A DNA stretch of 64,000 nt from Anoplolepis gracilipes. Taxonomy: Eukaryota; Arthropoda; Insecta; Hymenoptera; Formicidae. The notes under the pieces are model-generated. The model was not told where the DNA came from. It searched no databases and saw only the letters and a program-made list of their open reading frames with translations. How positions within the stretch are numbered: position 1 is the first letter of the stretch; each line of letters begins with the position of its first letter. The stretch lies in NCBI RefSeq assembly GCF_047496725.1, contig NC_132981.1, forward strand, positions 8,606,501 through 8,670,500, given 5' to 3'. The position numbers and the translations under genes are program-made. Below, piece by piece: positions 39,791 through 53,300 of the stretch.

Positions 39791-42700
39791 ATTTTCAATA
39801 AATCTATCTTATTTTTATTTTTCTTGGAAATATATTTTATTGTTATCTATATATCGTTCTATTCTGTATACCAAATGAATATTGACAGCAACGTAAATAA
39901 AATAAATTAGCACATTTATTCACGCTGAAGAAGGTTGAAGTAAATTGTGGATAAAAGTAATGGGATGAGTCAACTGCTAATTACCGACAGCAACATATTA
40001 GCACAAAGCTTTCGTAAAATTCGTGACTAAAGAAAAACGAGTGACAAAAAAAAAAAAAACGGAGGAAAGACTAGCGAGTTTTTTATCTTTCCAATACGTT
40101 TCATCGGAATCATAATCGTGTTATTTTATTGTATCGACATGCACCTCGCACCGTTCCCTTTAAGCTCTAAATAACGTCCGATGGAGTCCTTAAAAGCGGG
40201 ATGCGCCGCCGCGCATAATATCCGTTATTTACAAGCCAATAAAATCGCGCCTCTCGAAACTCGAACGCATAAATAAGTGGCGAGGAAAAAAGAGAACGCG
40301 GCCCCTCACTGCGATCACAACGATAATTTATAAATTTAGCGCGTTAATGTCAAAAGAATTTGTGTGGACAATTGTCCCCTTCTCTGTGTGTACACATATA
40401 TAAATACGCCCTAAATCGTAACTAATGATAAGTACAATCCAATCTGAATATAAAAGCGCATCTATGATAAATGAAACTAGAAAATTTAATAGATAGTCTC
40501 TTTAGAAAATTTAATAGATATAATATATATTATATAAATATGGTTCTAATATCACAAATATACTCAGTCATCCGTGCACTAATTTCATTAAACGTATCGC
40601 GCGTTATTATAACATATATGCGATATGATAAATAAAATTTATTTATTAAATATAGATCTATTACTTTCCTATTTAAACTTTTAATAAATATTATTAGCAT
40701 AAATTAGCATAATAAGAAATTCTGTTTTAACATTAGAAATTAATGTTGAACATAATGATATTCTATAAAAGAATGGTATTAATTACTCTCTATTATTCAA
40801 AGACATGAATTAACATTGTATTAATATACTTTCGAAATTTGAATATTTTCGGAAATGTTAATAATTGCAATTTTTTATATCCTATTTAAAATGATACATT
40901 CTAAAAAATATTATGAAAAAACAATTATATTATATTTTTATATAAAATATCAAAGAATAATAGATTTGCGATAAAAATTTGCAAGTCAATTTCCAAATGC
41001 GTTTTGAAAAAATACGTGTTTACCAGCCCTCGTTTAATTTGGACATGCAAATTTTCTGCATTCGGCCTTAAATCTATTAGCCTTAGGGTAGAAAAAATAA
41101 GGAAAGGAAAACTGGTCCAAACTCTTGTCGACATCGCAGAATTCGCCTCTTACAGGCTCAACCATCCGTAAATGAAAAGCATTACATGACCAAAGTAAGT
41201 GTCAAGAAAGACGGTAATAGTACATTAAACGGTAATTAAAAGTGAGCCTATTACCTGGACTAACGGAGCGTGAAATACTTGAAATCATTTATGAAATTAC
41301 TTTGTCTGTGAATGTTAAACGTGTGCTGTTACGTACATACGGGGATTTACGCAGTTCAAATATAATCGAGAACTCGACATTTTATTACCAAGCACAATTA
41401 TCTCATCGAGATAAATGATTGCCTCTTCCAGTTGAAAAACTTTACTTTGACCTTTTAACGGATAATTCAATGCTCATTCACATTCATAGATTTTAGTAAA
41501 ACAATCAAATGATTACAGTTCTCGAAATCCACCAATCAATAGTTAAAAATTAGCGTGAAATGATTTACGTGAAATAAAATTTATTGAACAAAAGATTAGA
41601 AATTCAAAATAACGATTTGTGTATGAAAAATAATATCGATAATACAGTACGTTCAAAATATAAATTAAAATTCAATTAAAAATGCAAAATACACACTGCA
41701 CGTAAAATTATTTGAGTCTATTTAAAGTTAACATAATTTTTAACAATTAACAATTAATTTATATATATAGGTATATATTGTAAATACTAATTTATCATTA
41801 TGATATAGCAGTATAGCATCACATCTATGTATTCACAGACAGACTCATAAGAATTATACTAAACATGTAAACATCATGACGTTTTAAAAATCGCTGTAGT
41901 AAAGTTCGATATTTTATGACGGTAAGTCTTTGCGGAGTTTGGGCGATTTGAGAAGCTCTCGAGAACTTAACTCGCACGAGCCAATGGACCTGTCACCACT
42001 TGTTGAATGTTTATGAAGAAGAACAGAAGTTGAAAGTACACTCTTGAATCGGCCAATCACAAATTTCGAGTGGAGAGATTAAACTTTTAATTTTTTATTA
42101 CACCTTGAGAATTCTTTAAATTGATCAAACGAATGATAAGGCTGCGAAGCAGAACAACAATATTATTACGATAATTATTATAAGAGTTTTTATTATTATT
42201 TATTATAATATTGTAATAAACTACATTTATAAACTAAATTATAAAATTTTAAACGCTACTACTATAATAATAGGATTGTTTGAATAATTAAATAAAATTC
42301 CGTTAAAGTAACAAGACATTACTCAAGACATTATATCTGTAAATAAATAATATATACATTATAAAATGTATATTACAAATTTAAAGAAACCTGTAATATA
42401 ATTTATAAAGCAAGAGTTTCAACTTCTGTTTCTTCAAAAATTTTACAAGTTTACAAATCTTGAAGAGCTAACAAGAGTATATGTAAATATAACACACGTT
42501 ATGTAAATTAAATACACAAGTAATGACAGAAAAAAAGAATTTCCATTGAAAAATACATCTAGAGAATATTATAAAATCCTACAATTATTATACAATTTCT
42601 AAAATTTTTATGACATACTTTATTAGCTCTTCAAACGATAAAAGTGGTGTGCTTTATTTTCTCTTTGAACGCTAAGATGTCAAAGTGGAGATTTACCTTT

Positions 42701-43279
42701 TAAGATGTCTGCGAAGAGGAGAAGGAAGAACAGCGCGCATAATTGGCGGTGGCCCCTTCGTGCCATGTTGTCCCACGACGAAGCACAGGATACACAAAAG
42801 TCAATTGTGGACGCGCACGAATACGAGGAAACTGGAGAATCCCGCCGTAACGCACATATTCAAGACAACACAGTCAATGTACAAACTCGGAAACACGTTT
42901 CAATTGTGTATACACTTCGGACGAATGTCAACACTCATGTGTGTACGCGCACGTTTTTCTTGGATCGGAAACAAAGAACTATCACTTTCACTCAAATCTT
43001 CTCGACAATTCTCGTTCCTGTCTTTGTCACAATCGTAGAAATGTATCCAGTTCGCACGTCAAAGAGTGAGATATCACTGCGATATTACGTTATGCGTTAA
43101 TGGTGTCCGCACTGATCACGTAACAAAATCGGCGCGAAACCGAGTCGTCCTTTCTCAATCGTTTAAACATTGTCCTCCGACTTATCTCGTGCAAGATACA
43201 TGAGTGACGATTCCCACAACATGTCATAAATCGCGAATTAACTGATAATAAATGTTAACAATACCGGAAATCAAGTTAC

Positions 43280-43830
43280 CGGTTATACAACGCGCGGGTT
43301 TTCTACAAACGTCTCGCCGCGATCAACCGCAACATTCACGATAATGATTCGAAGACGTTTGAGCACAACTGACTCAAATTTGACTCTTGGTGTTGTCTGA
43401 TTTACGTACCGGCGTTTCTCACGTGAGTGTGAGAACACGCGTGTCACTATCACGCACGTCTTTACGCATACGGAACAACGTAACGCACTGATCGACGTGT
43501 CGCGCGACACTGCCGGCGCGCCGCTTGCTTCACACGATCTCATCCTCGCTCGGCGGCTCGACACTCGGGAGACGCTTGCGCGTGCGCAAGATGACGCGTG
43601 CGCGACGATTGAAGTTTCCACGCTGCGCCGGCTGCGCTCTCATTCTCCCCTCAGCGTTCGCGGCGCGTCAACGTCGCTTATCTTCGTCTCGCTCGCAACA
43701 AGTTGCAGTTCGTGCGCGTGACCGGAGGGAGAAGAGAGCGCGAATACGATGGACATATAACGGAGTACGATCGAAGAAGCGCACGGAGATGTGCCTTCGA
43801 CGCGGTCAGCTGTAATGAAATTACAAATTA
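43280..43830. promoter_or_regulatory. CpG-rich promoter-like island
   Basis: This is the most CpG-dense stretch in the right half of the window. At 43575-43590 it holds CTTGCGCGTGCGCAAG, an inverted pair of CTTGCGC, one mismatch from the NRF-1/Ewg consensus YGCGCAYGCGCR. Open frames on both strands are a by-product of high GC. It lies downstream of the membrane-protein gene, so if it is a promoter it serves another transcript, perhaps one running leftwards into the gene-poor region. Confidence 0.4.
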
Positions 43831-43884
43831 ATAATCTAAAGGACGATGCGATCGGTAAAATGCGAAATAAAACAATTCTCGCAG

Positions 43885-43908
43885 TTTTTTTTTTTTTTTT
43901 TTTTTTTT
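43885..43908. repeat. Poly(T) tract of 24
   Basis: Uninterrupted T run just right of the CpG-rich island. Confidence 0.95.
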
Positions 43909-44262
43909 GCGAACAAATACTAATATTAGAGTATGTAATATTATTTGTTAGATTTATTGATTGAAATATTCTAAAGTTAAATGATATATCTTAAAGCAAG
44001 CGCCGCGATTCTTTCACATTTTGTATTTGTATAGAAAACTTGAAATTAATGCAACTGTTATCTTGGCTTGACTGGACTATCGGAATAAGTGGTCGAGCCT
44101 TCGGAACTATAGCAAATACTATGCTGTGGATAAAATTCGTGATTACATAAATATCATATATTGAGAAATAGATCGTTATTTACTATGAAGACTTAAATTT
44201 CATTAATTTTTTATAGCTCTTGCAGTAATTAATAGCTTATAATGTATTCAAAATACATTTAT

Positions 44263-45509
44263 TCATATTGAATATATATATGAATAAATGTAATTATAAC
44301 CACTGACTTTGTAAGGCGTACGACCTCTAGACGTTCCCGATGGTGAAACAGAAGTTGATTTAGTGTATTTCTTTCGCCTGTTAATTAAAAATATCTTCAA
44401 ATGAAATCGCATTCGTAATAGCATGATTAATTTAGTAGTATGTAATCTAGCTCTTAATATATTATGGTTAATCTAACAGTGCGATCACAGAACTATTTTA
44501 TCTATAATATTATTAATATAGAAACATTATTTTAATGTAATAAAAAAAATACGCATGTACACTTACGGATAAATTCTTCCGTTATTACTGATGCTGTCTT
44601 TGCTGTTATAACTGATTGCGGCTAAGCAACGTTCTTCATCCATATGCTCTTGACATCCCCCTGGGCATCGTCCAAATCTATTTCTCCACCATTCTTTCAA
44701 TTTTTCAAGCACACCCTTCCGTAATGACTTCGAAGAACACGTATCCGGTTGACAATAATCTGTATTCTCATACAGAACTGCGAATCTAAAAAGAAAAGAA
44801 CACTAAACGTCATTATCAATTATTTAATCGTTTACAAAAAAATACTTTTTAACAAATGCTCAATATTTAATTAATAACTTTTTTTTATATCATAAAATTA
44901 ATATATTATTGTTTCTAATATTGTACAATAATTTTATAAATCTTGGAAGAGTATAAAAGTTAATTAAAAAAAATTTATAAAAAGTTTATTTTACAGTATA
45001 ATTATAGATTAGACTCATTATTATCGACTAATTAGATAAAAAAAGTAAGTAAGTAAAGCTAAGTAGTTTATTACCACTGTTGTGTTTATGATTTAATTAA
45101 TTGTACTTAACAAAAGTTATTTCCATACAGATTTAAAATTAAAGAATTAAAAATCTCATGAAGAATTAAAATCGGTAAATAATTAATGAGATAAAAAATT
45201 AAAAATAAATCATAATAAATTGTTAATTATCGGTTACATTTTTCAAATATAATCGAAAAAATATAATAATCATAAGGAAACGTTTCAACTTACGGAGCAG
45301 TTTTCGATTCGCAAGGTGGGCACTCGGGTTGTTTGGTGAGAAATCTGTAGCACACCAAACTTAAACCCACCAGTAACCATATGACCAATGCAGATACTAC
45401 TGCTATAATCACGATTTCCGTAGTACCAAATGTCAATATTTTGCCTGAATTCCATTGACATAAATTTAATTATTCTTTAATAGTTAGAAATTATTATTAA
45501 ATATACTAA

Positions 45510-45542
<33 letters not shown>

Positions 45543-48500
45543 ATATTACTAAATAAACTAAATAAATTAAATAACTAAAAAATTAAATTAAATTAAATGA
45601 TACAGAAGTAAAAACAAAAAAAAATTTTATCACGTGTTATATCAGAAACATCTTACTTTGTTCCTTTCCTTTGTAAAGCATGTTCTCATCCGTCTGACTC
45701 GCAAGTTTCGCATCTACTTTAGGCATAACTTGGTAAGTTCCGCTTGTTTTGCTCTTTATAATTCCGTTTTGTATATCTAAAATGAAACATCAAGTAAGAA
45801 ATATATTCTATAACATTTTATGTTTAAGAAATGAAAAGCAGATATTTTTTTCTAATAGACTGCACATCTAATACTGATTCTAATACTGATTTTATCTTAA
45901 TATTATAAAGTAATTTTAAATGTTTGTGATTATCTTTTCTCTATATGATTTTGTAATTATGAAATAAAATGTAAAACTTCTAAAGTCACACGTATGCAAT
46001 AAGAAAATTATACGAAGCAAGGTCACGTTGACTCATGAAATGCATTAAAAAGTAAATGTGAGAATGTATTTATATTTTACTCTTTCTTTGAGATGCATGA
46101 TCAAGTTGTATATAAATTGCAAACATGGTCAGAGAAACATTATGGAAGCTGTAGTTTCTTAGCTACGCAAACGCTTAAACGGAATAGTATATCGGTCTCA
46201 TTAATTTTCAAATACGACAAATTGCAGCCAACGAGACCGTCATGAAATATTACCCGATTCCCGCAAGGTGGCCATTACTCTGAGAACACCCCCGAATGCC
46301 GGATACCACTTTTCGTCGTCCAGGTGTCGACGCACCTGGAATGAAAATGGTACTTTTATTTGCTCTCATTGTCAGTCTGGAATTAATCTCAAGCAACCGC
46401 GTCAACATTTATGAAATGGAAAATTCTTTGCGAAAGATTAAGAAATTATAAGCATCATATTTTTTTCTAGCATAAAAATTATGATATTTTTGGATATTTA
46501 TATCATCATTATTTAAATTTTAATATTAATATTTTAATATTAATATTTAATTTTTTAAACATTTTATAATTTGTACTACATATGTACTACATTTGTACTA
46601 CATATCATTAAAGAACGTGGCAATTCATACGGATTGTCGCAACCAGACATAAAAGTCTTTGTTGAATCTTTGCAATTGCGTTCTCGTGCTCGATCGTGAT
46701 AAAATACATTTCACGCTGGCGATATAATATTTTACGAGAACGAAAGCTGATTTTTCCGAATACAACGATTGCAGACTGTCGATTTTGAAGGGCAGTGCAA
46801 TGCTAGATAGAGAATTTGTATAAGAATCTGTAAGGTTTTCTAGTCGATAAAGCATTCTTACAAATTATTACTCAATAATTACCTATTAGGATCTACTTCA
46901 TTGTCGAGGAATGGAAGTGGTATAATGGCTTCGCTCGTCGCAACTTCGTTATTATAACCTTGCCAAAATAAAAAAATCTTATATTAGTGTAATTCTCAAT
47001 AAATGATTAGATCAGATGACAAAAATATTTTTAGTTTTCATTCTTATGTCGACCATATGTAGTACTGAAATAGTACACTAATAGTGTCGTTTAAGTTAAA
47101 TTTGTTCTCTCACCATCGAGTGCACGTCTAGAATGTCCTCGCTTTACCATAGACCGTTTCTTTTTTCTAAATGTGAAGCTTTGGTCGTTGTCGAAAGCTG
47201 TTCATGTAAAAGAAAAAAAACGACAAATTATTAGAATCCTTTAATAATCATAAATGTTGAACATACGCATTGATTCTTTATCTCAAATCGAAATAAACTT
47301 GATACACAGCAGTTTACAAAAATCATATAGATATTTTTCTAAATAATGAAAACTTGCATTTCTCTTTTAAAAAAAGTTGACAAATGACATAAATTATTTG
47401 TTTCTTTATCGCTTATGCAATTAAATTAAAAATAATATATTCAATTTATGTCTATTTTTAGAAATTATTTTGGATCATGATGAATTAATCAAACTTACAT
47501 GCCGAATACATAATAAGTCCGTTACAGGCAATCGATGTTTTTGGTGGTGTAATTACGATGGGAGGAATCCTGATATTTTCAATGTCTTGACTAGGCTTCA
47601 ACCAACCAGCCCCGTTTGTCCGAAGAAAGATCTTCAGCTCATCGAAGAGCTCAAACAGCATCTTCGCGTTATGATACTTGATATTCCCTGCGTAATACGA
47701 GCGCCTAGTGATAGGCAAGACGTAAACCCGCAAGTAACCGCCTAGCGTATCTGCCAGAGCTTTCAACATAAGATGCTTCGTTTTGCCCATGGATAATCTC
47801 TGCACATTCTCGAGACATATGTGAAAATAATCCATAAGATGCGCTATGTATTGATCGTTTTGGGAATCGATGACTTTCACCTGACAAAAGAAAAATTTCA
47901 CTCTCTAATGGGAAGAAGCATTCTATTTATTATCTCTTAATTATTTAAAAATTTTTTTATTTATGATATTAAAATATTTTCTTTAATTATTTTTGATAAT
48001 AGAGAGTTTATGTATTAATTAAAGGAAATTCGTTTAAAAAATACTCTCATTGAATCTACCTGGGGCAAAATGTCTTGAAACATCCTTCGACTGTTAAGAA
48101 TAGCAAATTCTTCACTGGTCCAGCACTGCTTTCCATAATCATCTTTTTCAAATAAAACGGTGCCAACATTGTCATCACGTTTTAAAAATTTAGCATCGAT
48201 TACCCTGTCAAAAAATAAGGATAAAAATAAATACGTTTGAAGTTTAAATTTAAATTGTAAAATGTAATGCCATTATGTTCGTATACATTATCTTGACATA
48301 AATTTTAGATTGACTCAAATCTTAATTTCAAGAAAATTTATTTAGTATTTAATTTAAATTTGTTATTTATTTAATTATCAGTGATATTATAGCAAAATTA
48401 ACAAATTAGCTATTAAGTAATATATATGTAAAGAAAATATTTTTAATAATTTTAATTCCTAATTATATGACATATATATATATATATATATATACATCTA

Positions 48501-48579
48501 TGAAATGCAAGACCAACCTTTTATTGAAGATGCAACCTACAAGTATTAAAAGAAACAATAAAGAATAACATATACTCAT
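44263..48579 (-). CDS. Unrecognised type I single-pass membrane protein, 10 exons
   Basis: Exons, in order of transcription: 48579-48518, 48204-48060, 47880-47499, 47197-47114, 46958-46897, 46335-46254, 45776-45657, 45444-45294, 44785-44567, 44377-44263. They join in phase to 473 residues. The start codon has an in-frame TAG two codons upstream. Residues 1-20 (MSICYSLLFLLILVGCIF) form a signal peptide. A largely helical ectodomain with few cysteines covers about 25-190, with segments such as YIAHLMDYFHICLENVQRL and MLFELFDELKIFL. A basic RKKKR site follows near 200, then a Ser/Lys-rich stalk, a transmembrane helix (about 320-345, EIVIIAVVSALVIWLLVGLSLV) and a cytosolic tail with paired cysteines (CPPC, CQPDTC, CPGGC). 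No family was recognised. The exon at 46335 and the short donor at 46897 are the weakest parts: an AG|GTAATT donor at 46883 is stronger but breaks the frame. The two exons total 144 nt and can be skipped together. AATAAA overlaps the stop codon. Confidence 0.72.
45510..45541. repeat. (GA)n microsatellite in an intron
   Basis: Lies in the intron between exons 7 and 8 of the membrane-protein gene. Confidence 0.95.
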
Positions 48580-49866
48580 ACTCTAAAACAAGATTTCCAA
48601 ATGTTCAACCGCGTAATTTTTTTCGCGGATTTGAATATTTTTCGCAAGTCTGTAACGACTTGCGCCCATTATTCTGTCACGACTGCTATGTCATGTTATA
48701 CATATCTCTGATCTCTGTTATACATATTACTTCATAGTATTTATTTACGCCATACTTCAGTATGCTAATTTAAACAAACACTAATTTCAAATATAATTTT
48801 TCATTTTATGAAAAATGCTAAATTTTAATTATATGTAAAAATTTTGTTTAATTTAGTATTTTAAAAATAATGTTTCTTGATAACATTGCATAAATTTGTA
48901 CATATTATTTGCTCGAAAAGAAAAAAAATATTATGCAATAATTATATTTTAAAATAATTGTAGAATAAAAAATAATTAAACAATATAATGTGATGGGAAT
49001 TGGATAGACTGACATAGTAGAGGGACAATATTACATAGACAGATAGACTAACACACATTTATGTATCTTACATATATAAGATATACATTTGTCATAATTT
49101 TATTTAATTATGACAAATCCACTTAATCAGATAAGAATAATTACTAATTGGTCAATATATAGTAATCTATTATATATATAATCCAAATATATGTACTGTA
49201 TAAAATGATTTTATTAAAACAGAGTTGTAATCGTATGTCATCCTGATAACTAAAAATATACATTTTTTTCCTTCTACTGTGATTATCTAGTTATTACAAG
49301 TTATAATTTAATGTAATGAAATTAAAAGAAAAAATAGACATATAGGATACATTTACTCTCTCTTTGAATTGCTTATGTTTACAAGTGCTATTTTATATTG
49401 TTTTATTTGATTTTTAAGTGCTCATTTCAAAACTAGAATCCCTCATGATTACTATTACATATATACATAATTTGAAACGAAAAATTTATATTAACATTAG
49501 TATTTACACTTTCTTTATTCATCTTAATATTAACATCTTAATATTAACGCTTTTTTTCTTCTTGATTAAATAAGCATTTATTAACAGTATTTGACATCAT
49601 TAATTCTCTAAGAGTTCAAAATAAACAAAATAAATAAAAAAATTATAGAAGGGCTTAAGCATGCATCCAAAGTGCAAACGTATCCTTAATATCAATATTA
49701 ATCAAAATAATTAAAATAAAATACTATAGTAAAAGGATATCAACGATTACAACGTCTTTATTCGTCGTCTTTATTTGTCGTCTTTATTCGTCATCTTTCT
49801 CCGTCGTCTTTATTTGTCTCGATATTATAAATGTTCATTGCAACATTAATGCAATTAGCTGAAAAA
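48580..49866. other. Intergenic: upstream of the membrane-protein gene, downstream of Spt5
   Basis: A+T-rich DNA without open frames. It must hold the promoter of the minus-strand membrane-protein gene (near 48580-48700) and the Spt5 3' untranslated region. No TATA box stands out. Confidence 0.5.
49749..49820 (-). repeat. Imperfect 15-bp tandem repeat carrying poly(A) signals
   Basis: About five units of TCGTCTTTATTYG lie just past the Spt5 stop. On the coding strand several units contain AATAAA, so the repeat supplies redundant polyadenylation signals. Confidence 0.75.
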
Positions 49867-50230
49867 TTACGTGTTTGCTTTCATTTTACATAAAAATCGC
49901 AATTGCAGAAATTTAATCTCTTCCGTATTGAGTTTCACCACACCCTCTTGATTGTCGATCGAAAGTAAAGTTCCGACGGCTTCGCGATCTTCTCCTAGAA
50001 TTACTTTGACTCGATCGCCACGTAATGGTACTACAGGTTCCAGTTGTTCACATCCTAGATTAACAACTCTGTCTTCAGTAGGTAAGTAAACTGTGCACAT
50101 ACCGCCCTATAAAAAAAAACATTTTTAGAAATTAGTAAAAAAATGTATGTGCGCATTTGTACATTAATGTATCTCAATGTTATATCAATGTATATCAATG
50201 TTAATATTATGATAATAAAGATCTTATAGG

Positions 50231-50304
<74 letters not shown>

Positions 50305-53300
50305 ATCTACAGTTGACAGAATTACATACAGAAATTCCTCGAATGACAGCTTGCTGTCCAGCAAGTGCAGGATCATCATGAGAGTCGCGGATGCGTACTT
50401 CAATATCTGTCGTATGCCAATCTGAACCACTTATACCAGCACCGACACCTGTATCCAATCCAGAACCAGGTGTTTGTGGGTTGTAAGGACTACCTGCCAC
50501 TCCTGCATAGATTATAAATTATTTTATACACATAAAAAATATTTCTATTTTATTTATTAAGATATCTTTTTGTCATCGTCACATTGCTTACCAGGCGTCA
50601 TAGGACTGTAACTCATTGGAGATGGTGTTGCAAATGCTCCATGAGGACTGGTAGTATATCCAGTACCACTTGGGGACGGAGTAGCGACATAACCTGCAGG
50701 ACTTGGACTTGCGGTAGCGCTGCCTGCAGGACTAGGACTTGGTTGATATGAACTGAAGCTTTGTTCCGAACCATACATGGTACCCGGAGTTTGTGGAGTA
50801 AATGGTCCTCCAGTAGGTGGATATCCAGGTGCATAGCCAGGTGAACCACCTTCTTCCATGCTATAGCCGTCGAAATCGTTCGTTCTAGCAGGTGTGTTAG
50901 TAACTGCCGGATCCCAGGCTCCTGATTGTCCTGGGGTTCGCGACCCATCGTGAGATGGTGTCATCGAACCATAATGAGGAGTGCGAGAGCCATCTGTAAG
51001 ATTAAAATTAAATAAATTAAATAATTTTTAATTATTCCAAGTAAAAAAAAATTATATAATATACAGCTATACTACGCACTTTCGTACATAGGTGTCTGAG
51101 AACCATGCATAGGCGTCTTCGAACCGTCTCTCGCATACATCGGTGTTTGTCCACCTGCTCCGTAAGCTGGAGTTCTGTTGTAACTGCTGAAACCGCCGTC
51201 CTTTGTCGGAACACCGACATTCGCTATATGAGATCGATCGACAGAAATAGTTTGGCAAGTAGAATGCAGCTCCACGCGCGCTGTGGTCTCCGTCGCGTCC
51301 TTTACAATACCCACATTTCCCTTGTATGGTCCGCCAGTTATCTTAATCGTTGTTCCAATTAATTCCCTGTCGCGTCTCGCACCACCGCCACCGCGGCCTC
51401 TGCCTCTTCCACCTCCACCACCTCGACCAAAACCACCTCTGTAAGAACGATCGATAGTTTATGAAAATAAAATTTAAAAGTAAGATTATAACTCAAATTT
51501 AATAAAATATAATAAGAATAAAAAACTAACCCGCTGGGATGCATTGGAGAAGCAATTCTTGGTGACATAAATCCTGCTACTGGTGACATGGAATTTATAG
51601 AATTTGCCTTATTTCCACCAGACAGCTGTAAATGTCTGGTCTTGCATACAAATATACCACCATTGTCAACAAACATTCGCGAGTGTAGAAAAGCAAAACT
51701 CCTATATAAGTGTTTAATTTCACCACCTCGACCTGCATGCGGTCCGTCAACTACTTTAACAATATCCTTCTTTTGTATGGTGTTTTGTTGTGAGTCTAAA
51801 GCGACCGCATTCTTATTTTCCCGACGCTTCGTAAGTCCCTGTGGTCTCGCTTCGACCACTTTTCCATGCATAGAGAGTACATGAAAATTTTCACGTTCCA
51901 ATCGCACGATAACGCCGACTGTTTGCGTATCAAGTTGCACCAAGTCACCCCATTGAAATTGTCCTAAACTATCAACGCCAGTCGCCATGTCAGAACATAA
52001 TTGCAAATCTCTTGGAAGGACTTCAAGTTCATGCATTGATAAATCAGAGAACAAAACTACTCTATTTTGTTCTACTCTGACGATTAAGCCTGTATCACCT
52101 TCGTATCTTCCGGCTACAACCTACGGATTAATTAAAACAATATTAATAATATAACATAATATTATAAAAGAGAAATTTCCATTTTAATAGAAAGAGTATA
52201 GTTGATATTGCAGATATTTTACCTTTACGTGATCGCCCTGTGTGAAGTATTTTCGTAATTCTGAAGCTTGGAATTCCAAGGCTTCTTTGAGTTCTTCATG
52301 CTTTGGCATAACCATAATCATGTTTCCATCTATAGACACGATTTTTCCTTGTAGATTTATCAATTCACCTTCACACACTTCTACATTATCTCCATTACTA
52401 AAGGAATGAGTTAAAGCTTGATCTTCTTTTCCAGAAACTCCAGTTCCTGGTGCTCCACTTAAATCTATCTCGACACCTTCTGGTGCTTCTTCAAATCTTT
52501 CTAATTCGGAAAGTGTAGGTTTAACACCTTCTGCGATAATAGCACTTGTGGTGAAATTCTTATAGAGAAAGCTGCAAAAAATAATTAATCACGATAAAAA
52601 AATCATATAAAAATACACATCAAAATAAAATGTACATTATAAAACAAGCAGATAAAACAAACCCTTTACGACTGTATCTATTTCCTTCAAAAATCAGAAA
52701 ATCTCCATCGCTAGTAACCTCTCCACCAATAGCACGGATTGCTTCAGGATCAAACGGTTTTGCTGGTGGTCTTCTTTTCTTTTTGCGTTTCAATGCTTCA
52801 GATTCGCTCTGTGCTGTTCTCAGTGCACCGCGCGGCCTAGTGTAATCTATTCTTGGCAATAATTTTAGATGAACTTGATTTTGTGCTAAGTCGACATAAT
52901 CGACTTGAGCTATGTCATCCTTATAAATGCCCCGTTTCAAACGAACCCATTGTTTAGCTTTTAAACCAGTCTGCTCTTTAACTACTCGCAGCACATCTGT
53001 CATCTCTTTAATCGGTACCATTTGCTGCTTCCATATACCCATTCTGAGGTTTCCAACATTTTCAATAGCAGCTTTTACATGCGGTTGTTTGTAAGCCTCT
53101 ATATAAATGTAACCCTTAACACCTTCTGGAGCCACAACGGATTTTATCTGAAGAGGTTCACCTAAAATTTTAAGGAATAAAGAAATATTTATAAAGATAT
53201 ACAACGAGAATACAAAATTCAATATTTTAAAAATTTATACATTATTACCAGAAAATTGATATGTGATAAATTTTCGCATCAATAAGAGCACAGTAGCTTT

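Larger units (their letters stand above)
37226..43279. other. Gene-free A+T-rich stretch
   Basis: Apart from the inverted repeat pair and AT microsatellites near 37715-37760, nothing was recognised. The open frames at 42685-43100 are overlapping and unsupported. Confidence 0.55.

Noticed and set aside
47470..47745. 91-residue plus-strand frame
   Set aside because: It is the antisense of exon 3 of the membrane-protein gene, which has good splice sites and phase.
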